DNA of 64,000 nt from JAJZGK01 sp035538795 (lineage in GTDB: Bacteria; Pseudomonadota; Alphaproteobacteria; Rhodospirillales; Magnetospirillaceae), in contig DATLJS010000033.1 in the NCBI GenBank assembly GCA_035538795.1, positions 1-64,000 on the forward strand, written 5' to 3'. This document shows, one piece after another, positions 8,225 through 17,087 of this stretch. Every line of letters begins with the position of its first letter. Positions within the stretch are counted from its first letter, which is position 1. The notes beneath the pieces were generated by a model. It did no database searches, had not been told where the DNA came from, and saw only the letters and a list, made by a program, of their open reading frames with translations. Made by a program: the position numbers and the translations under genes.

Positions 8225-8617
8225 TTAAGCCCCTTCGACCGCGCAAAGATTGAACTGGACGTGATTCAGATCCTCGGAGAAGTCTTCTCCGAATTCCTGC
8301 ATGGTGTCGTCGTCGCTGTTGAAGTACCAGTTGACCACCACGGATTGGCCGGCCGCTCCGGCTTTTTCCAGCAGTAACAGCAAGTTCATCAACGCCTTGG
8401 CCGACGAGGAGTTAAAATAGACCAGCTCGATGTCGCAGCTGATCTTGGCTCCTTCGGCCAAATCCGACAGCCATTTGTCCAGGGCGGTCAGCAGGGGGCC
8501 GTAAAAAGCGGCCACGTCTTCGGGGTACGATTCGCCCTTCAGCTTCAACACGCCTTCGTCGAAATTGAACTCGACCTCGGGTGAGCGCTCTGAGGCGGCT
8601 ATGGTGATGGTTTGCAT
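8225..8617 (-). CDS. siaC: SiaC family regulatory phosphoprotein (DUF1987)
   Basis: The 130-residue protein matches the SiaC/DUF1987 family, with the features GESYPEDVAAFYGPLL (28-43), IELVYFNSSSAKALMNLL (63-80) and VVVNWYF (95-101). In Pseudomonas aeruginosa SiaC is phosphorylated by SiaB, dephosphorylated by SiaA, and in the unphosphorylated state binds and activates the cyclase SiaD. The phosphorylated Thr of that protein lies in the Y-x-N-T-S-S motif; here the motif is YFNSSS, so Ser70 is the likely site. The gene is eight bases downstream of siaB and 30 bases upstream of a histidine kinase. Family call firm, target inferred. Confidence 0.88.
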   Translation of the reverse strand: MQTITIAASERSPEVEFNFDEGVLKLKGESYPEDVAAFYGPLLTALDKWLSDLAEGAKISCDIELVYFNSSSAKALMNLLLLLEKAGAAGQSVVVNWYFNSDDDTMQEFGEDFSEDLNHVQFNLCAVEGA

Positions 8618-8625
8618 GGTCGGTC

Positions 8626-9183
8626 TCAGATGAAGGCTTTGAGGCAGAAGAAGGCATGTCCGTCGTCGATAGACATGAAATCGTACTCGATGGGATCGCT
8701 GGCGCGCCGAGCGATCTCGATCAGTCCGATGCTGGCCCCCTTGCTTTCGGCGTCGGGATCTTCCCTTAGCTTTTCCTTATAGAACGCCTTGATGCCTTCG
8801 CGGTCCAGACTTTTGATGTGCTCCAGCCGTTCCCGCAACCGTTCCATGTCGGTGTGCTTGACCACGTTGGCGCAGATCACGAAAAATTTTCCGTTTTCCT
8901 GGCCCACGGCGATCATGCCCGAACTCAGTTCCACCGGCTTGCCGATGTCGCCGGTCACGCGGTCCGCCGAATAGCGGATGATGTTCTGCACCTGCTCGAC
9001 AAAGACCGAGAACACCTTTCTGGTGGTGTTCGTGTCGGTGTCTTCCAAAGCCATCTTCTGCTTCAAGGCGTCGCCCAGGGCGAAAAGAATGCCCTCCGAG
9101 ACATAGCCGCTGAAGGAAAAGATGATTCCCTTCTGCTGCAAAACCTTTTTGAAGCTGAGGTATTCCTCGGCCAACATGCCCAT
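8626..9183 (-). CDS. siaB: SiaB family protein kinase
   Basis: The 185-residue protein resembles the SiaB family (DUF6272), with the conserved FSFSGYVSEGILFALGDALK start (residues 18-37), the FVEQVQNIIRYS helix and GASIGLIEIARRA near the C-terminus. SiaB phosphorylates SiaC. I chose the ATG at 9181-9183 because GGGGGAA precedes it; an upstream in-frame start would add about 31 residues of unlikely composition. It is the first gene of a four-gene minus-strand operon (siaB, siaC, kinase, hybrid) and diverges from siaA across 208 bases. Confidence 0.85.
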   Translation of the reverse strand: MGMLAEEYLSFKKVLQQKGIIFSFSGYVSEGILFALGDALKQKMALEDTDTNTTRKVFSVFVEQVQNIIRYSADRVTGDIGKPVELSSGMIAVGQENGKFFVICANVVKHTDMERLRERLEHIKSLDREGIKAFYKEKLREDPDAESKGASIGLIEIARRASDPIEYDFMSIDDGHAFFCLKAFI

Positions 9184-9299
9184 TTTGTTCCCCCGTCCAG
9201 TGTCCGTCCGATTCTGTGTCGGCGGGCAGTCCCTGACGTCCGGCGCCACTTTAACAGCGGTAGGGGATGCCCGCAACCATGCCTAGTGTCCTCGGGTAT

Positions 9300-9363
9300 G
9301 CAAATTCAATTTGGTTAAATTTGCTTTTCATCAGTCGAAAGCGGCTGATGCTTCTGGTATTCT
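9300..9363. promoter_or_regulatory. Divergent siaA/siaB control region with two inverted repeats
   Basis: GCAAATT (9300-9306) and AATTTGC (9318-9324) form a 7-bp inverted repeat, and CATCAG (9329-9334) and CTGATG (9345-9350) a second. TGGTATTCT (9355-9363) looks like an extended -10 element for siaA, with no good -35. The repeats could be operator sites shared by both directions. The remaining bases of 9184-9391 show nothing else. Confidence 0.35.
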
Positions 9364-9391
9364 TCTGCCCGCTTAAGGGGACTGGAACGCC

Positions 9392-11092
9392 ATGACGACC
9401 AAGGTGCTCAAGGGGCTTGTCTATAAACAGGCGCGGACGGTGGTGATTATCGCCGTGCTGGTGGGCTTCGCTTCCGCAGCGATCGAGATGGCCGGAGACC
9501 TGAGGTCCGAACGCCAGAATCTGGTGACCACCACCAGGCAAATTCTGTCGATGATCAATGTCTCGGCCGCCGATGCGGCGTTCCAGATGAATCAGGAGCT
9601 GTCGCGGGATCTGGTCGATGGCCTGTTCCATTCCGAACTGGTGCGTTCGGCGGCCCTGCTGGACAATTTCGGCAACGAGATGGCCCGCAAGGAGCGGCCG
9701 GCGTCGCAGAATTCGGTGTCCTGGATCGCGGAAAAGCTGTTCGAGGATTCGACGGAATTTTCCCTGCCGCTGGTGCACCGCACGCCGCGGGGCATTGACG
9801 AAATCGTCGGCGAATTGCAGGTCACTCTCGATCCTGTCACCGTCGCCGGCGGCTTTTTCAACCGCGTCGGCCTGTCCTTGGCCGCCACCGTCGCCCGCGT
9901 GGTCAGCATCTGCCTGCTGATCGTCATCGCCTTTAACCTGACCATCACCCGCCCGCTGCTGCGCATCATCGCCGCCGTTCGCAAGGTCGATCCGGCGCAG
10001 CCGGGGCATCGTCTGGTGGAAAATCCCAAGGGGCATGACGGCGACGAGCTGGGAGTGCTGGTCGGCACCATGAACCGTTTGCTGACGGCCTTTCAAACCG
10101 GCCTTGAGGCCAGGGACAAGGCGCAGGCCGATCTGACCGAGCTGGCGCGCACGCTGGAGCAAAGGGTGGCCGAGCGCACCCTGGAACTGGCCCGCGAGAA
10201 GGAAGGGGTGGAACGCGCCCTGACCCAGCTGAACGAGGCCCACGCCGAGCTGAACAAAGTCAACCGCCACATCAACGAAAGCATCCGTTACGCCAGCCGC
10301 ATCCAAAGCTCGCTGCTGCCTGACAGCGCCGCTCTGGACGGCATTCTGTCCGACATCGCCGTCGGCTGGGCGCCGCGCGACGTGGTGGGCGGCGATTTTT
10401 ATTGGATCGGCCGTTTCGGCAACCGTTGCCTGATCGCTGTCATGGATTGTACCGGCCACGGCGTGCCGGGGGCCTTCATGACGGCCATCGTCGCTTCGGT
10501 GCTGGACCGTATTCTGCACGAGCATTGCCATGACGACCCGGCCATGATCCTGCAACTGCTGAACCGTCTGGTGAAGTCGTCGTTGCGGCAGGACCATCAT
10601 GACGTGGTTGTCGATCTCGCCAGTTCCGACGACGGCCTCGACGCCGCCATCTGCCTGATCGACACCGATCGCGACACCTTGACCTATGCCGGCGCCAACA
10701 TCCCGCTGATCTATGCCCAGGGGCAGGAATTGCGCGAGATCAAAGGCGACCGCCACAGCCTGGGCTATCGCACGTCGTTGTCGGATTTCGCCTTCACCAA
10801 CCATATTCTGCCGATTGAGCGGGGCCAGTCCTTCTATCTGGCGACCGACGGTGTCACCGATCAGGTGGGCGGTCCCACCCGGCGGCTGTTTGGCCGCCGC
10901 CGTCTGCTGCAAGCCTTGGAAAGCGGCCGTGATCTGCCCATGCGCAAGCAGATGGAGCGGGTGTTCATGATCTTGGCCGACTATCGCGGCGACGAGCCGC
11001 GGCGTGACGATCTGACCTTCGTCGGCTTCACGCCCCTGGCCGCCGTCGGCGGCGAAGCCGAAGAGCCGACCCTGGTGGCCTTGCAGGCTTAG
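9392..11092 (+). CDS. siaA: SiaA-type membrane PP2C (SpoIIE-like) phosphatase
   Basis: The 566-residue protein has a transmembrane segment at about 15-33, a periplasmic region at 34-158, a second segment at about 160-183, HAMP (184-240), a coiled coil to about 300, and a SpoIIE-type PP2C domain from 325. Metal-binding signatures are RDVVGGDFYW (329-338), MDCTGHGVPGAFMT (351-364), YLATDGVTDQ and RRDDLTF. It should dephosphorylate SiaC in response to a periplasmic or envelope cue. It is shorter than P. aeruginosa SiaA. It is divergent from siaB-siaC rather than in the same operon. Confidence 0.88.
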   Translation: MTTKVLKGLVYKQARTVVIIAVLVGFASAAIEMAGDLRSERQNLVTTTRQILSMINVSAADAAFQMNQELSRDLVDGLFHSELVRSAALLDNFGNEMARKERPASQNSVSWIAEKLFEDSTEFSLPLVHRTPRGIDEIVGELQVTLDPVTVAGGFFNRVGLSLAATVARVVSICLLIVIAFNLTITRPLLRIIAAVRKVDPAQPGHRLVENPKGHDGDELGVLVGTMNRLLTAFQTGLEARDKAQADLTELARTLEQRVAERTLELAREKEGVERALTQLNEAHAELNKVNRHINESIRYASRIQSSLLPDSAALDGILSDIAVGWAPRDVVGGDFYWIGRFGNRCLIAVMDCTGHGVPGAFMTAIVASVLDRILHEHCHDDPAMILQLLNRLVKSSLRQDHHDVVVDLASSDDGLDAAICLIDTDRDTLTYAGANIPLIYAQGQELREIKGDRHSLGYRTSLSDFAFTNHILPIERGQSFYLATDGVTDQVGGPTRRLFGRRRLLQALESGRDLPMRKQMERVFMILADYRGDEPRRDDLTFVGFTPLAAVGGEAEEPTLVALQA

Positions 11093-11170
11093 ATTCCAAA
11101 GGGTGAAGAGCTTTCGCCCGCCAAGGTCGAGGCTCTCGCCAAGGACGAGATTCTTGGCGGAGACGCCTGT

Positions 11171-11824
11171 TTATGCCTCGACCCGTTCTTCCAACGGCGC
11201 CTTCAGGCCGAAGGTAATGCCACGGCAGGCGACGCTGTGCTTGCCGGTGGCTTGATCGACCAGGGGTTTGCCGGCCATGATGGACGGCGTGCGGGAATAC
11301 AGGCGATAGACGATCTGGGGCAGCCAGCAACGGCTGTTGGGGTGGCTTTCGCCGACGTCCCGATATTGTTCGGCGCTGGCGAAGAAATGGGCGTCGCCGC
11401 CATGGGCGTCGGCGTCCACCACCACCGCCAGAGGATGGCCGGGGTGGCGCATATATTCGATGCCGGGGCGGACGGCGGTTTTGCCGTCGCGGCGCTCGAT
11501 CACGACCACGCGGGGGATTTGCTCGCCGAAGGTAGTGCGGATGCAAGCGGCGACAGCGCGCGACACGCCTTCGGCCCCCACTTCCGAGGGCACGGCCTTG
11601 TCGAAGGCTTGGCCGATGAAGGTGGCGATGGCGGTTTTCAGATGATCCTGGGGGTCGGGCTGGCCGGGCACCGGCTCGCCGGCGAAAGAGCGCAGGATGG
11701 GCTGGGCGAAGCTGTTCACGGCATGGCCGAAATCGGCTTCGTTGTAAAAAAAGAAGCCGTAGCCGGTACTGTCGGGGCGGCGCAGGAAGACCACTTCCGG
11801 GTATTTGGCGTGGGTTCCGGTCAT
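11171..11824 (-). CDS. Hypothetical protein downstream of nifJ
   Basis: The 217-residue protein begins at an ATG after a strong GGGGAGGACGACGAC ribosome-binding site; an upstream in-frame start would add residues with no such site. No signal peptide or membrane segment is visible. It has a regular mixed alpha/beta composition with notable segments GYGFFFYNEADFGHAVNSF (22-40), FGEQIPRVVVIERRDGK and LAVVVDADAHGGDAHFF. I do not recognise the family. It lies 116 bases after the nifJ stop on the same strand, separated by a strong hairpin with a T-rich tail, so it may be transcribed by readthrough or from its own promoter. Confidence 0.7.
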   Translation of the reverse strand: MTGTHAKYPEVVFLRRPDSTGYGFFFYNEADFGHAVNSFAQPILRSFAGEPVPGQPDPQDHLKTAIATFIGQAFDKAVPSEVGAEGVSRAVAACIRTTFGEQIPRVVVIERRDGKTAVRPGIEYMRHPGHPLAVVVDADAHGGDAHFFASAEQYRDVGESHPNSRCWLPQIVYRLYSRTPSIMAGKPLVDQATGKHSVACRGITFGLKAPLEERVEA

Positions 11825-11901
11825 GTCGTCGTCCTCCCCTTTTCGATATTTTCCGGCTTTCGTCCGCTGCCGGTCCCCTGAATCCAGCCGCAAGATGTGA
11901 A

Positions 11902-11933
11902 AACCGCTCCCCCCGGCGTCGGGGGGAGCGGTT
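11902..11933 (-). terminator. Strong hairpin after nifJ
   Basis: A 14-bp perfect stem (11902-11915 with 11920-11933, core CCGCTCCCCCC/GGGGGGAGCGG) with a 4-base loop lies seven bases past the nifJ stop. Read on the minus strand it is followed by TTTTCA. It should stop or attenuate transcription before the hypothetical gene at 11171-11824. Confidence 0.8.
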
Positions 11934-11939
11934 CACAGG

Positions 11940-14900
11940 TTACTCCGCCGCGTTGGTCGAGGCCATTCGTTTCAGCAGGTCGAAGCGCCGTTCGATCCAC
12001 TTGTCGGCTTCGGCGACCATGCGCTGATAGTGGTCGTGGTCGTGCTGATCGGTGATGCGGAAGCGGGTCTCGCTGGCCATGAAGTCGGCCAGGGACATGG
12101 TGCGTTCGCCGGAATCCAGCTCCAGCGCCGGCTCCTCGGTGCCCAGCTTGCGGGGGTCATAGCGGTACAGCGGCCAGTATCCGGCCTGCACGGCGTTCTT
12201 CTGCTGGCTGAGACCGGCCGACATGTCGAAGCCGTGGGCGATGCAGTGGGCATAGCCGATGATCAGCGACACGCCGTCATAGGAAGCCGCTTCCTGCAAC
12301 GCCTTGACCATTTGGGCGTCCTTGGCGCCGAAGGCCACCGAAGCGACGTAGACGTTGCCGTAGGACATGGCGATCAGGCCCAAATCCTTTTTCGGACGGC
12401 TTTTGCCGGCGGTGGCGAACTTGGCGGTGGCCCCCAGCGGCGTGGATTTGGAGGCTTGGCCGCCGGTGTTGGAATAGACTTCGGTGTCCAACACCAGGAT
12501 GTTGACGTTGCGGCCCGAGGCGAGGACGTGGTCCAGTCCGCCATAGCCGATGTCGTAAGCCCAGCCGTCGCCGCCGACGATCCAGACGTCCTTGTCCACC
12601 AGATAGTCGGCCAGTTCGTCCATACGCAGCGAGTCGGCGTCCTTGCGTCCGGCCAGCAGGCCGCGCAGTTCGGCGACGCGCTGGCGCTGATCGCGGATGG
12701 CGGCGTCGGTGGTCTGCGGGCTGTGCAGCAAGGCGCTGACCAGTTGCTCCGGCAGGCCTGAGGCGATGGCCTGCAAATGCTGCTTGGCGTGGGATTTGTG
12801 ATGATCCAGAGCCAGACGGAAGCCCAAGCCGAATTCGGCGTTGTCTTCAAACAGCGAGTTGGCCCAGGCCGGGCCGCGGCCGTCGCGGTCGGTGGTATAG
12901 GGGGTGGTCGGCAGGTTGCCGCCGAAGATCGACGAGCAGCCGGTGGCGTTGGCGATCATGGTGCGGTCGCCGAACAGTTGGGTGATGGTTTTGATGTAAG
13001 GAGTTTCGCCGCAGCCCAGGCAGGCGCCCGAGAATTCGAACAGCGGCGTGATCAGCTGCGACGATTTCGGCGTGATGCGGATATCGGCGCGGTCCAGGTC
13101 CGGCAGATCGAGGAAGAAGGCGAAGTTCTCCTTCTCGGTTTCCATGTGCGGCCCCTTGGCTTCCATGCGCAGAGCCAGATGATCGGGGTTGTCCTTGGCC
13201 TTGCCGGGGCAGACATGGACGCAGAGCGTGCAGCCGGTGCAGTCCTCGGGGGCGACCTGCAGGATATAGGTGCCGCCTTTTACCTCGGGGCCCTTGTAGG
13301 GCATGGTTTGCAGAGCGGCGGGAGCATGCTCGAGATGCTCGGGCTGTACGGCCTTGGCGCGGATGGCGGCATGCGGACAGACCATTACGCACTTGTTGCA
13401 CTGGATGCACAGATCCTTTTCCCATACCGGGATTTCGTCGGCGATGTTGCGTTTTTCGAAGCGGGCGGTGCCCACCGGCCAGGTGCCGTCCACGGGGAAG
13501 GCCGAAACCGGCAGCAGGTCGCCCTTGTTGGCCAGCATCATGGCGGTGACGCGCTGGATGAAATCGGGAGCGTCCTTCGGCACGATCGGCGGAATATCGA
13601 AGGTCGAGGTGACTTCGGCGGGAACCGTCATCTGCTCCAGATGCGCCAGCGAGGCGTCGACCACTTCGAAGTTCTTTTCGACGATCTTGCGGCTCTTGCG
13701 GCCATAGGTTTTTTCGATGGCCTTTTTGATTTGGGCGATGGCTTCGTCCCTGGGCAGGATTTCGCTCAGGGCGAAGAAGCAGGTCTGCATGATGGTATTG
13801 ATGCGTTGCCCCATGCCGGCGGCTTGCGCCACCTTGCGGGCGTCGATGGTGAACACCTTCAGCTTCTTGTCGATGATCTGCTTTTGGACGCTGCTGGGCA
13901 GTTCGGCCCACAGCTGATCGGCCCCGTAGGGCGAATTGAGCAGGAAGGTGGCGCCGGGGGCGGCGTAATCCAGCACGTCGTACTTATCCAGGAACACGAA
14001 GTGGTGGCAGGCCACGAATTCGGCGTTGTGGATCAGATAGGGCGCCTGGATCAGGTGCGGGCTGAAGCGCAGATGGCTGATGGTGACTGCGCCCGATTTC
14101 TTGGAGTCATAGACGAAATAGCCTTGAGCATACAGGTCTGTGGAATCGGCGACGATCTTGATGGAGTTCTTGTTGGCGCCCACGGTACCGTCGGCGCCCA
14201 GGCCGAAGAACACGGCGCGGCGCATGTCTTTCGACTGTAGCTTGAAGCTTTCGTCCCAGGGCAGGGACAGGCCGGTGACGTCGTCGTTGATGCCGATGGT
14301 GAAGCGGCGTTTGGGGCTTTCCTTGCGCAGCTCGTCGAATACGGCCTTGACCATGCCGGGGGTGAATTCCTTCGAGGCCAGACCATAGCGACCGCCGACG
14401 ACCCGGGGTTGGGAGGCGGCGGCGCGCTGGCCCATGGCCTGGGCTTCGGCCAGGGCGGCGACCACGTCCAGATACAAGGGCTCGGCGATGGCGCCCGGTT
14501 CCTTGCAGCGGTCCAGCACGGCGATGGAGCGCGCCGAGGTCGGCAAGGCGGCGATGAAGGCGTCGAGGGGGAAGGGGCGGTACAGGCGAACCTTCAAAAC
14601 GCCGGTCTTGCGTCCCATCTCGTTCAGTTTGGCGCTGGTCTTCTCGACCGTCTCGCCGCCGGACCCCATGATGACCACAATTTCCTCGGCCTCGGGATGG
14701 CCGACATAGTCGCACAAGGAATAGTGACGGCCGGTCAGCCCGGCCAGCCGGTCCATTTCCGCCTGCACGATACCGGGTAGGACGTCGTAATAGGGGTTCC
14801 GCGATTCCTGGGCCTGGAAGAAGGTGTCTGGGTTCTGGGCCGTGCCGCGCACCACCGGATGGTCGGGGCTCAGGGAATGGCGGCGGAAGGAATGGACGTC

Positions 14901-15497
14901 GGCCTCGTCGATCATCTTGTGCAGATCGGCGTCCGAAAGAGCCTCGATCTTGGCCACTTCATGGCTGGTGCGGAAACCGTCGAAGAAATGCAGGAACGGC
15001 ACGCGCGAACGCAAGGTGGCGGCGTGAGAGACGGCGGCCATGTCGTGGGCTTCCTGCACCGAGGCCGAGGACAGCATGGCGAAGCCGGTCTGGCGGGCGC
15101 TCATCACGTCGGAATGATCGCCGAAGATGGACAGGGCGTGGGTCGCCAGGGTGCGCGCCGAGACATGCATGACGAACGGCGTCAATTCGCCGGCGATCTT
15201 GTACATGTTGGGCAGCATCAGCAGCAGCCCCTGCGAGGCGGTGAAGGTGGTGCCCAGGGCGCCGGCCTGGATGGCGCCATGCACGGCGCCGGCGGCGCCG
15301 CCCTCGGACTGCATCTCGGTAACTTCGGGAATGACGTTCCAAATGTTCTTCTTGCCTTCGGAAGCCCACTGGTCGGCCAGTTCGCCCATGGTGGAGGAGG
15401 GGGTGATGGGGTAGATCACCGCCAGCTCGCTGCAGCGGTAGGCCACCGAGGCGCAGGCCTCGTTGCCATCAACGGTTATCATCTGTTTTTTCGACAT
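11940..15497 (-). CDS. nifJ: Pyruvate:ferredoxin (flavodoxin) oxidoreductase
   Basis: The 1185-residue single-chain enzyme oxidises pyruvate with CoA to acetyl-CoA and CO2 and reduces ferredoxin or flavodoxin. Domains run from the N-terminal pyrimidine-binding region (IYPITPSSTMGELAD near 28-42), through the CoA-binding middle, to two ferredoxin motifs, CIQCNKCVMVCP (697-708) and CTGCTLCVHVCP (753-764). Then come the proximal-cluster Cys pair in CLGCGE and the TPP-binding region GDGWAYDIGYGG with EVYSNTGGQ. Length is typical of NifJ. In diazotrophs it can supply electrons to nitrogenase, but no NifA site or sigma-54 promoter is visible upstream (15498-15618), so a fermentative or general anaerobic role is equally possible. 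Confidence 0.95.
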   Translation of the reverse strand: MSKKQMITVDGNEACASVAYRCSELAVIYPITPSSTMGELADQWASEGKKNIWNVIPEVTEMQSEGGAAGAVHGAIQAGALGTTFTASQGLLLMLPNMYKIAGELTPFVMHVSARTLATHALSIFGDHSDVMSARQTGFAMLSSASVQEAHDMAAVSHAATLRSRVPFLHFFDGFRTSHEVAKIEALSDADLHKMIDEADVHSFRRHSLSPDHPVVRGTAQNPDTFFQAQESRNPYYDVLPGIVQAEMDRLAGLTGRHYSLCDYVGHPEAEEIVVIMGSGGETVEKTSAKLNEMGRKTGVLKVRLYRPFPLDAFIAALPTSARSIAVLDRCKEPGAIAEPLYLDVVAALAEAQAMGQRAAASQPRVVGGRYGLASKEFTPGMVKAVFDELRKESPKRRFTIGINDDVTGLSLPWDESFKLQSKDMRRAVFFGLGADGTVGANKNSIKIVADSTDLYAQGYFVYDSKKSGAVTISHLRFSPHLIQAPYLIHNAEFVACHHFVFLDKYDVLDYAAPGATFLLNSPYGADQLWAELPSSVQKQIIDKKLKVFTIDARKVAQAAGMGQRINTIMQTCFFALSEILPRDEAIAQIKKAIEKTYGRKSRKIVEKNFEVVDASLAHLEQMTVPAEVTSTFDIPPIVPKDAPDFIQRVTAMMLANKGDLLPVSAFPVDGTWPVGTARFEKRNIADEIPVWEKDLCIQCNKCVMVCPHAAIRAKAVQPEHLEHAPAALQTMPYKGPEVKGGTYILQVAPEDCTGCTLCVHVCPGKAKDNPDHLALRMEAKGPHMETEKENFAFFLDLPDLDRADIRITPKSSQLITPLFEFSGACLGCGETPYIKTITQLFGDRTMIANATGCSSIFGGNLPTTPYTTDRDGRGPAWANSLFEDNAEFGLGFRLALDHHKSHAKQHLQAIASGLPEQLVSALLHSPQTTDAAIRDQRQRVAELRGLLAGRKDADSLRMDELADYLVDKDVWIVGGDGWAYDIGYGGLDHVLASGRNVNILVLDTEVYSNTGGQASKSTPLGATAKFATAGKSRPKKDLGLIAMSYGNVYVASVAFGAKDAQMVKALQEAASYDGVSLIIGYAHCIAHGFDMSAGLSQQKNAVQAGYWPLYRYDPRKLGTEEPALELDSGERTMSLADFMASETRFRITDQHDHDHYQRMVAEADKWIERRFDLLKRMASTNAAE

Positions 15498-15618
15498 GAT
15501 CGCTGGCCTCTCAGACCACCAGGGGGGAGTGGTGATTTAACCACAAAAGCGCTGTGGCCGAAATGTCCCGGACGTTGAAAAGATTGAGACATTGTTGCCA
15601 CCCGGCGTTATGCGCGGC

Positions 15619-16563
15619 TTAAAGGCGGACGCTTTCCGCCGCCTCTTTCAGAATTTCGGCACTGTGGCGCAAGGCTTTACGCTCGTCCTCGTTCAGTTCC
15701 GGTTCCAGCAGCGCCTGGCAGCCCTTGGCGCCGACGATGCGCGGCAGCGACAACGTGACGTTCTCGATGCCTTCGACCTTGGCCGTGGGCGCCGAGACGC
15801 TCAGCAGCACGTTTTCGTTGGTGGCGATGGCCTGAACGATGCGGGCCAGACCGCCGCCGATGCCGAACCATGTGGCGCCTTTGCCGGAGATGATGTGATA
15901 AGCCGCCCGGCGGACGCCGTCGTCGATGCCGGCGCGTATCTCCTCGGTCAAGGGGCGCTTCAACTGGTCGGCCATGGCCGCGACCGATACCGAGCCGGCG
16001 GTGGCGCCGGACCACCACAGCACTTCGGAATCGCCGTGTTCGCCCAGCACGTAGGCGTGCACCGATTTGGGGCTGATTCCCAGATGTTCGCCCAGCAAAG
16101 CGCGGAAACGGGCGCTGTCAAGGATGGTGCCCGACCCCATCACCCGGGTGGCGGGCCGGCCGGTGAGGCCAGATACGATGCGGGCCGCGACGTCGGTCAT
16201 GACGTCCACCGGATTGGTGGCGACCAACAAAATAGCGTCGGGGGCGGCTTTCAGCACCTGGGGGATGACGGCAGAGAAGACGGCGGCATTGCGCTCCAGC
16301 AATTGCAGCCGGGTCTCACCCGGCTTCTGGGCTACGCCGGCGGCCAGCACGACGACGCCGGCGCCGCTCAGGTCGGCGTAGTCTCCGGCGAAGATATGGA
16401 CGGGATAAGAAAACGGCGTGGCATGCAGGATGTCCTGGGCCTGGGCGACGGCCAGGGCGGGATTGTGGTCCACCAGAACCACCTCGGAGGCGGCTCCTCT
16501 CAGGACCATGGCGAAGGCGGCGCTGCTGCCGACCATGCCCGTTCCGACGATGCCTACTTTCAT
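15619..16563 (-). CDS. ldh: L-lactate dehydrogenase
   Basis: The 314-residue NAD-dependent enzyme interconverts pyruvate and L-lactate. It has the Rossmann start GIVGTGMVGSS (4-14), the substrate-specificity loop VAQKPGETR with Gln79 (LDH has Gln here where malate dehydrogenase has Arg), Asp149/Arg152 in ILDSARFR, and catalytic His176 in GEHGDSE. It lies 121 bases upstream of nifJ on the same strand, so both pyruvate-handling enzymes may share regulation. Substrate assignment rests on Gln79. Confidence 0.9.
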   Translation of the reverse strand: MKVGIVGTGMVGSSAAFAMVLRGAASEVVLVDHNPALAVAQAQDILHATPFSYPVHIFAGDYADLSGAGVVVLAAGVAQKPGETRLQLLERNAAVFSAVIPQVLKAAPDAILLVATNPVDVMTDVAARIVSGLTGRPATRVMGSGTILDSARFRALLGEHLGISPKSVHAYVLGEHGDSEVLWWSGATAGSVSVAAMADQLKRPLTEEIRAGIDDGVRRAAYHIISGKGATWFGIGGGLARIVQAIATNENVLLSVSAPTAKVEGIENVTLSLPRIVGAKGCQALLEPELNEDERKALRHSAEILKEAAESVRL

Positions 16564-16650
16564 GAACCGTTCCTCCCATGCGCAAGAGGCGCAGGCAGGA
16601 ATGGTATCCTTTAGGACACCGGGGTCAATTGTCGAATTGTTCTGGGAGAG

Positions 16651-16727
<77 letters not shown>

Positions 16728-16854
16728 TCGCATCGGGGAGCGGACATATAGCAAGGCTCCGACGGGCACGCAAGCGCCTTTTTTAAAAAAGTTACGATTG
16801 CCCGGAATTTGCCCCGGGGGATTAATATGGAGCGGTTGAACAAGGGGAATGAAG

Positions 16855-17031
16855 ATGGCCGAGGTGGTGAATCTGAATCGGTTCCGCAAGGCGAAACAGC
16901 GCCAGGACGACGCCCGCAAGGCGGAGGAGAACCGCGTCCGCTTCGGCCGGACCAAGGTAGAAAAAGCCAAGGATCGAAGCGCGGCGGACAAGCTGGCCGA
17001 AGGTCTCGACGGCAAGAAGATCGACGACTGA
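16855..17031 (+). CDS. DUF4169 family small protein
   Basis: The 58-residue highly charged protein begins MAEVVNLNRFRKAK and continues with a Lys/Arg/Glu-rich helical stretch. This matches the alphaproteobacterial DUF4169 family of unknown function. Two in-frame ATG codons are possible (16849 and 16855); 16855 gives the usual family N-terminus and better spacing from AAGGGG. It stands alone between tRNA-Asp and the convergent CoA-transferase genes. Confidence 0.75.
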   Translation: MAEVVNLNRFRKAKQRQDDARKAEENRVRFGRTKVEKAKDRSAADKLAEGLDGKKIDD

Positions 17032-17087
17032 CCCGAAACCCGGCCATCGTCGCGGATGGCCGGGCGTGTCTTCGGATGGGCGCTGTT

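Noticed and set aside
11093..11881. In-frame open reading past the siaA TAG stop, with coding-like codons
   Set aside because: The frame quickly becomes antisense to the hypothetical gene on the minus strand; SiaA is complete at its stop, so readthrough is not needed.
12777..14240. Long plus-strand open frame opposite nifJ
   Set aside because: Same antisense artefact; nifJ is unambiguous on the minus strand.
15498..15618. NifA or sigma-54 site upstream of nifJ
   Set aside because: GGTGGCAACAATG resembles half of a -24 element, but no correctly spaced GC at -12 and no TGT-N10-ACA site is present.
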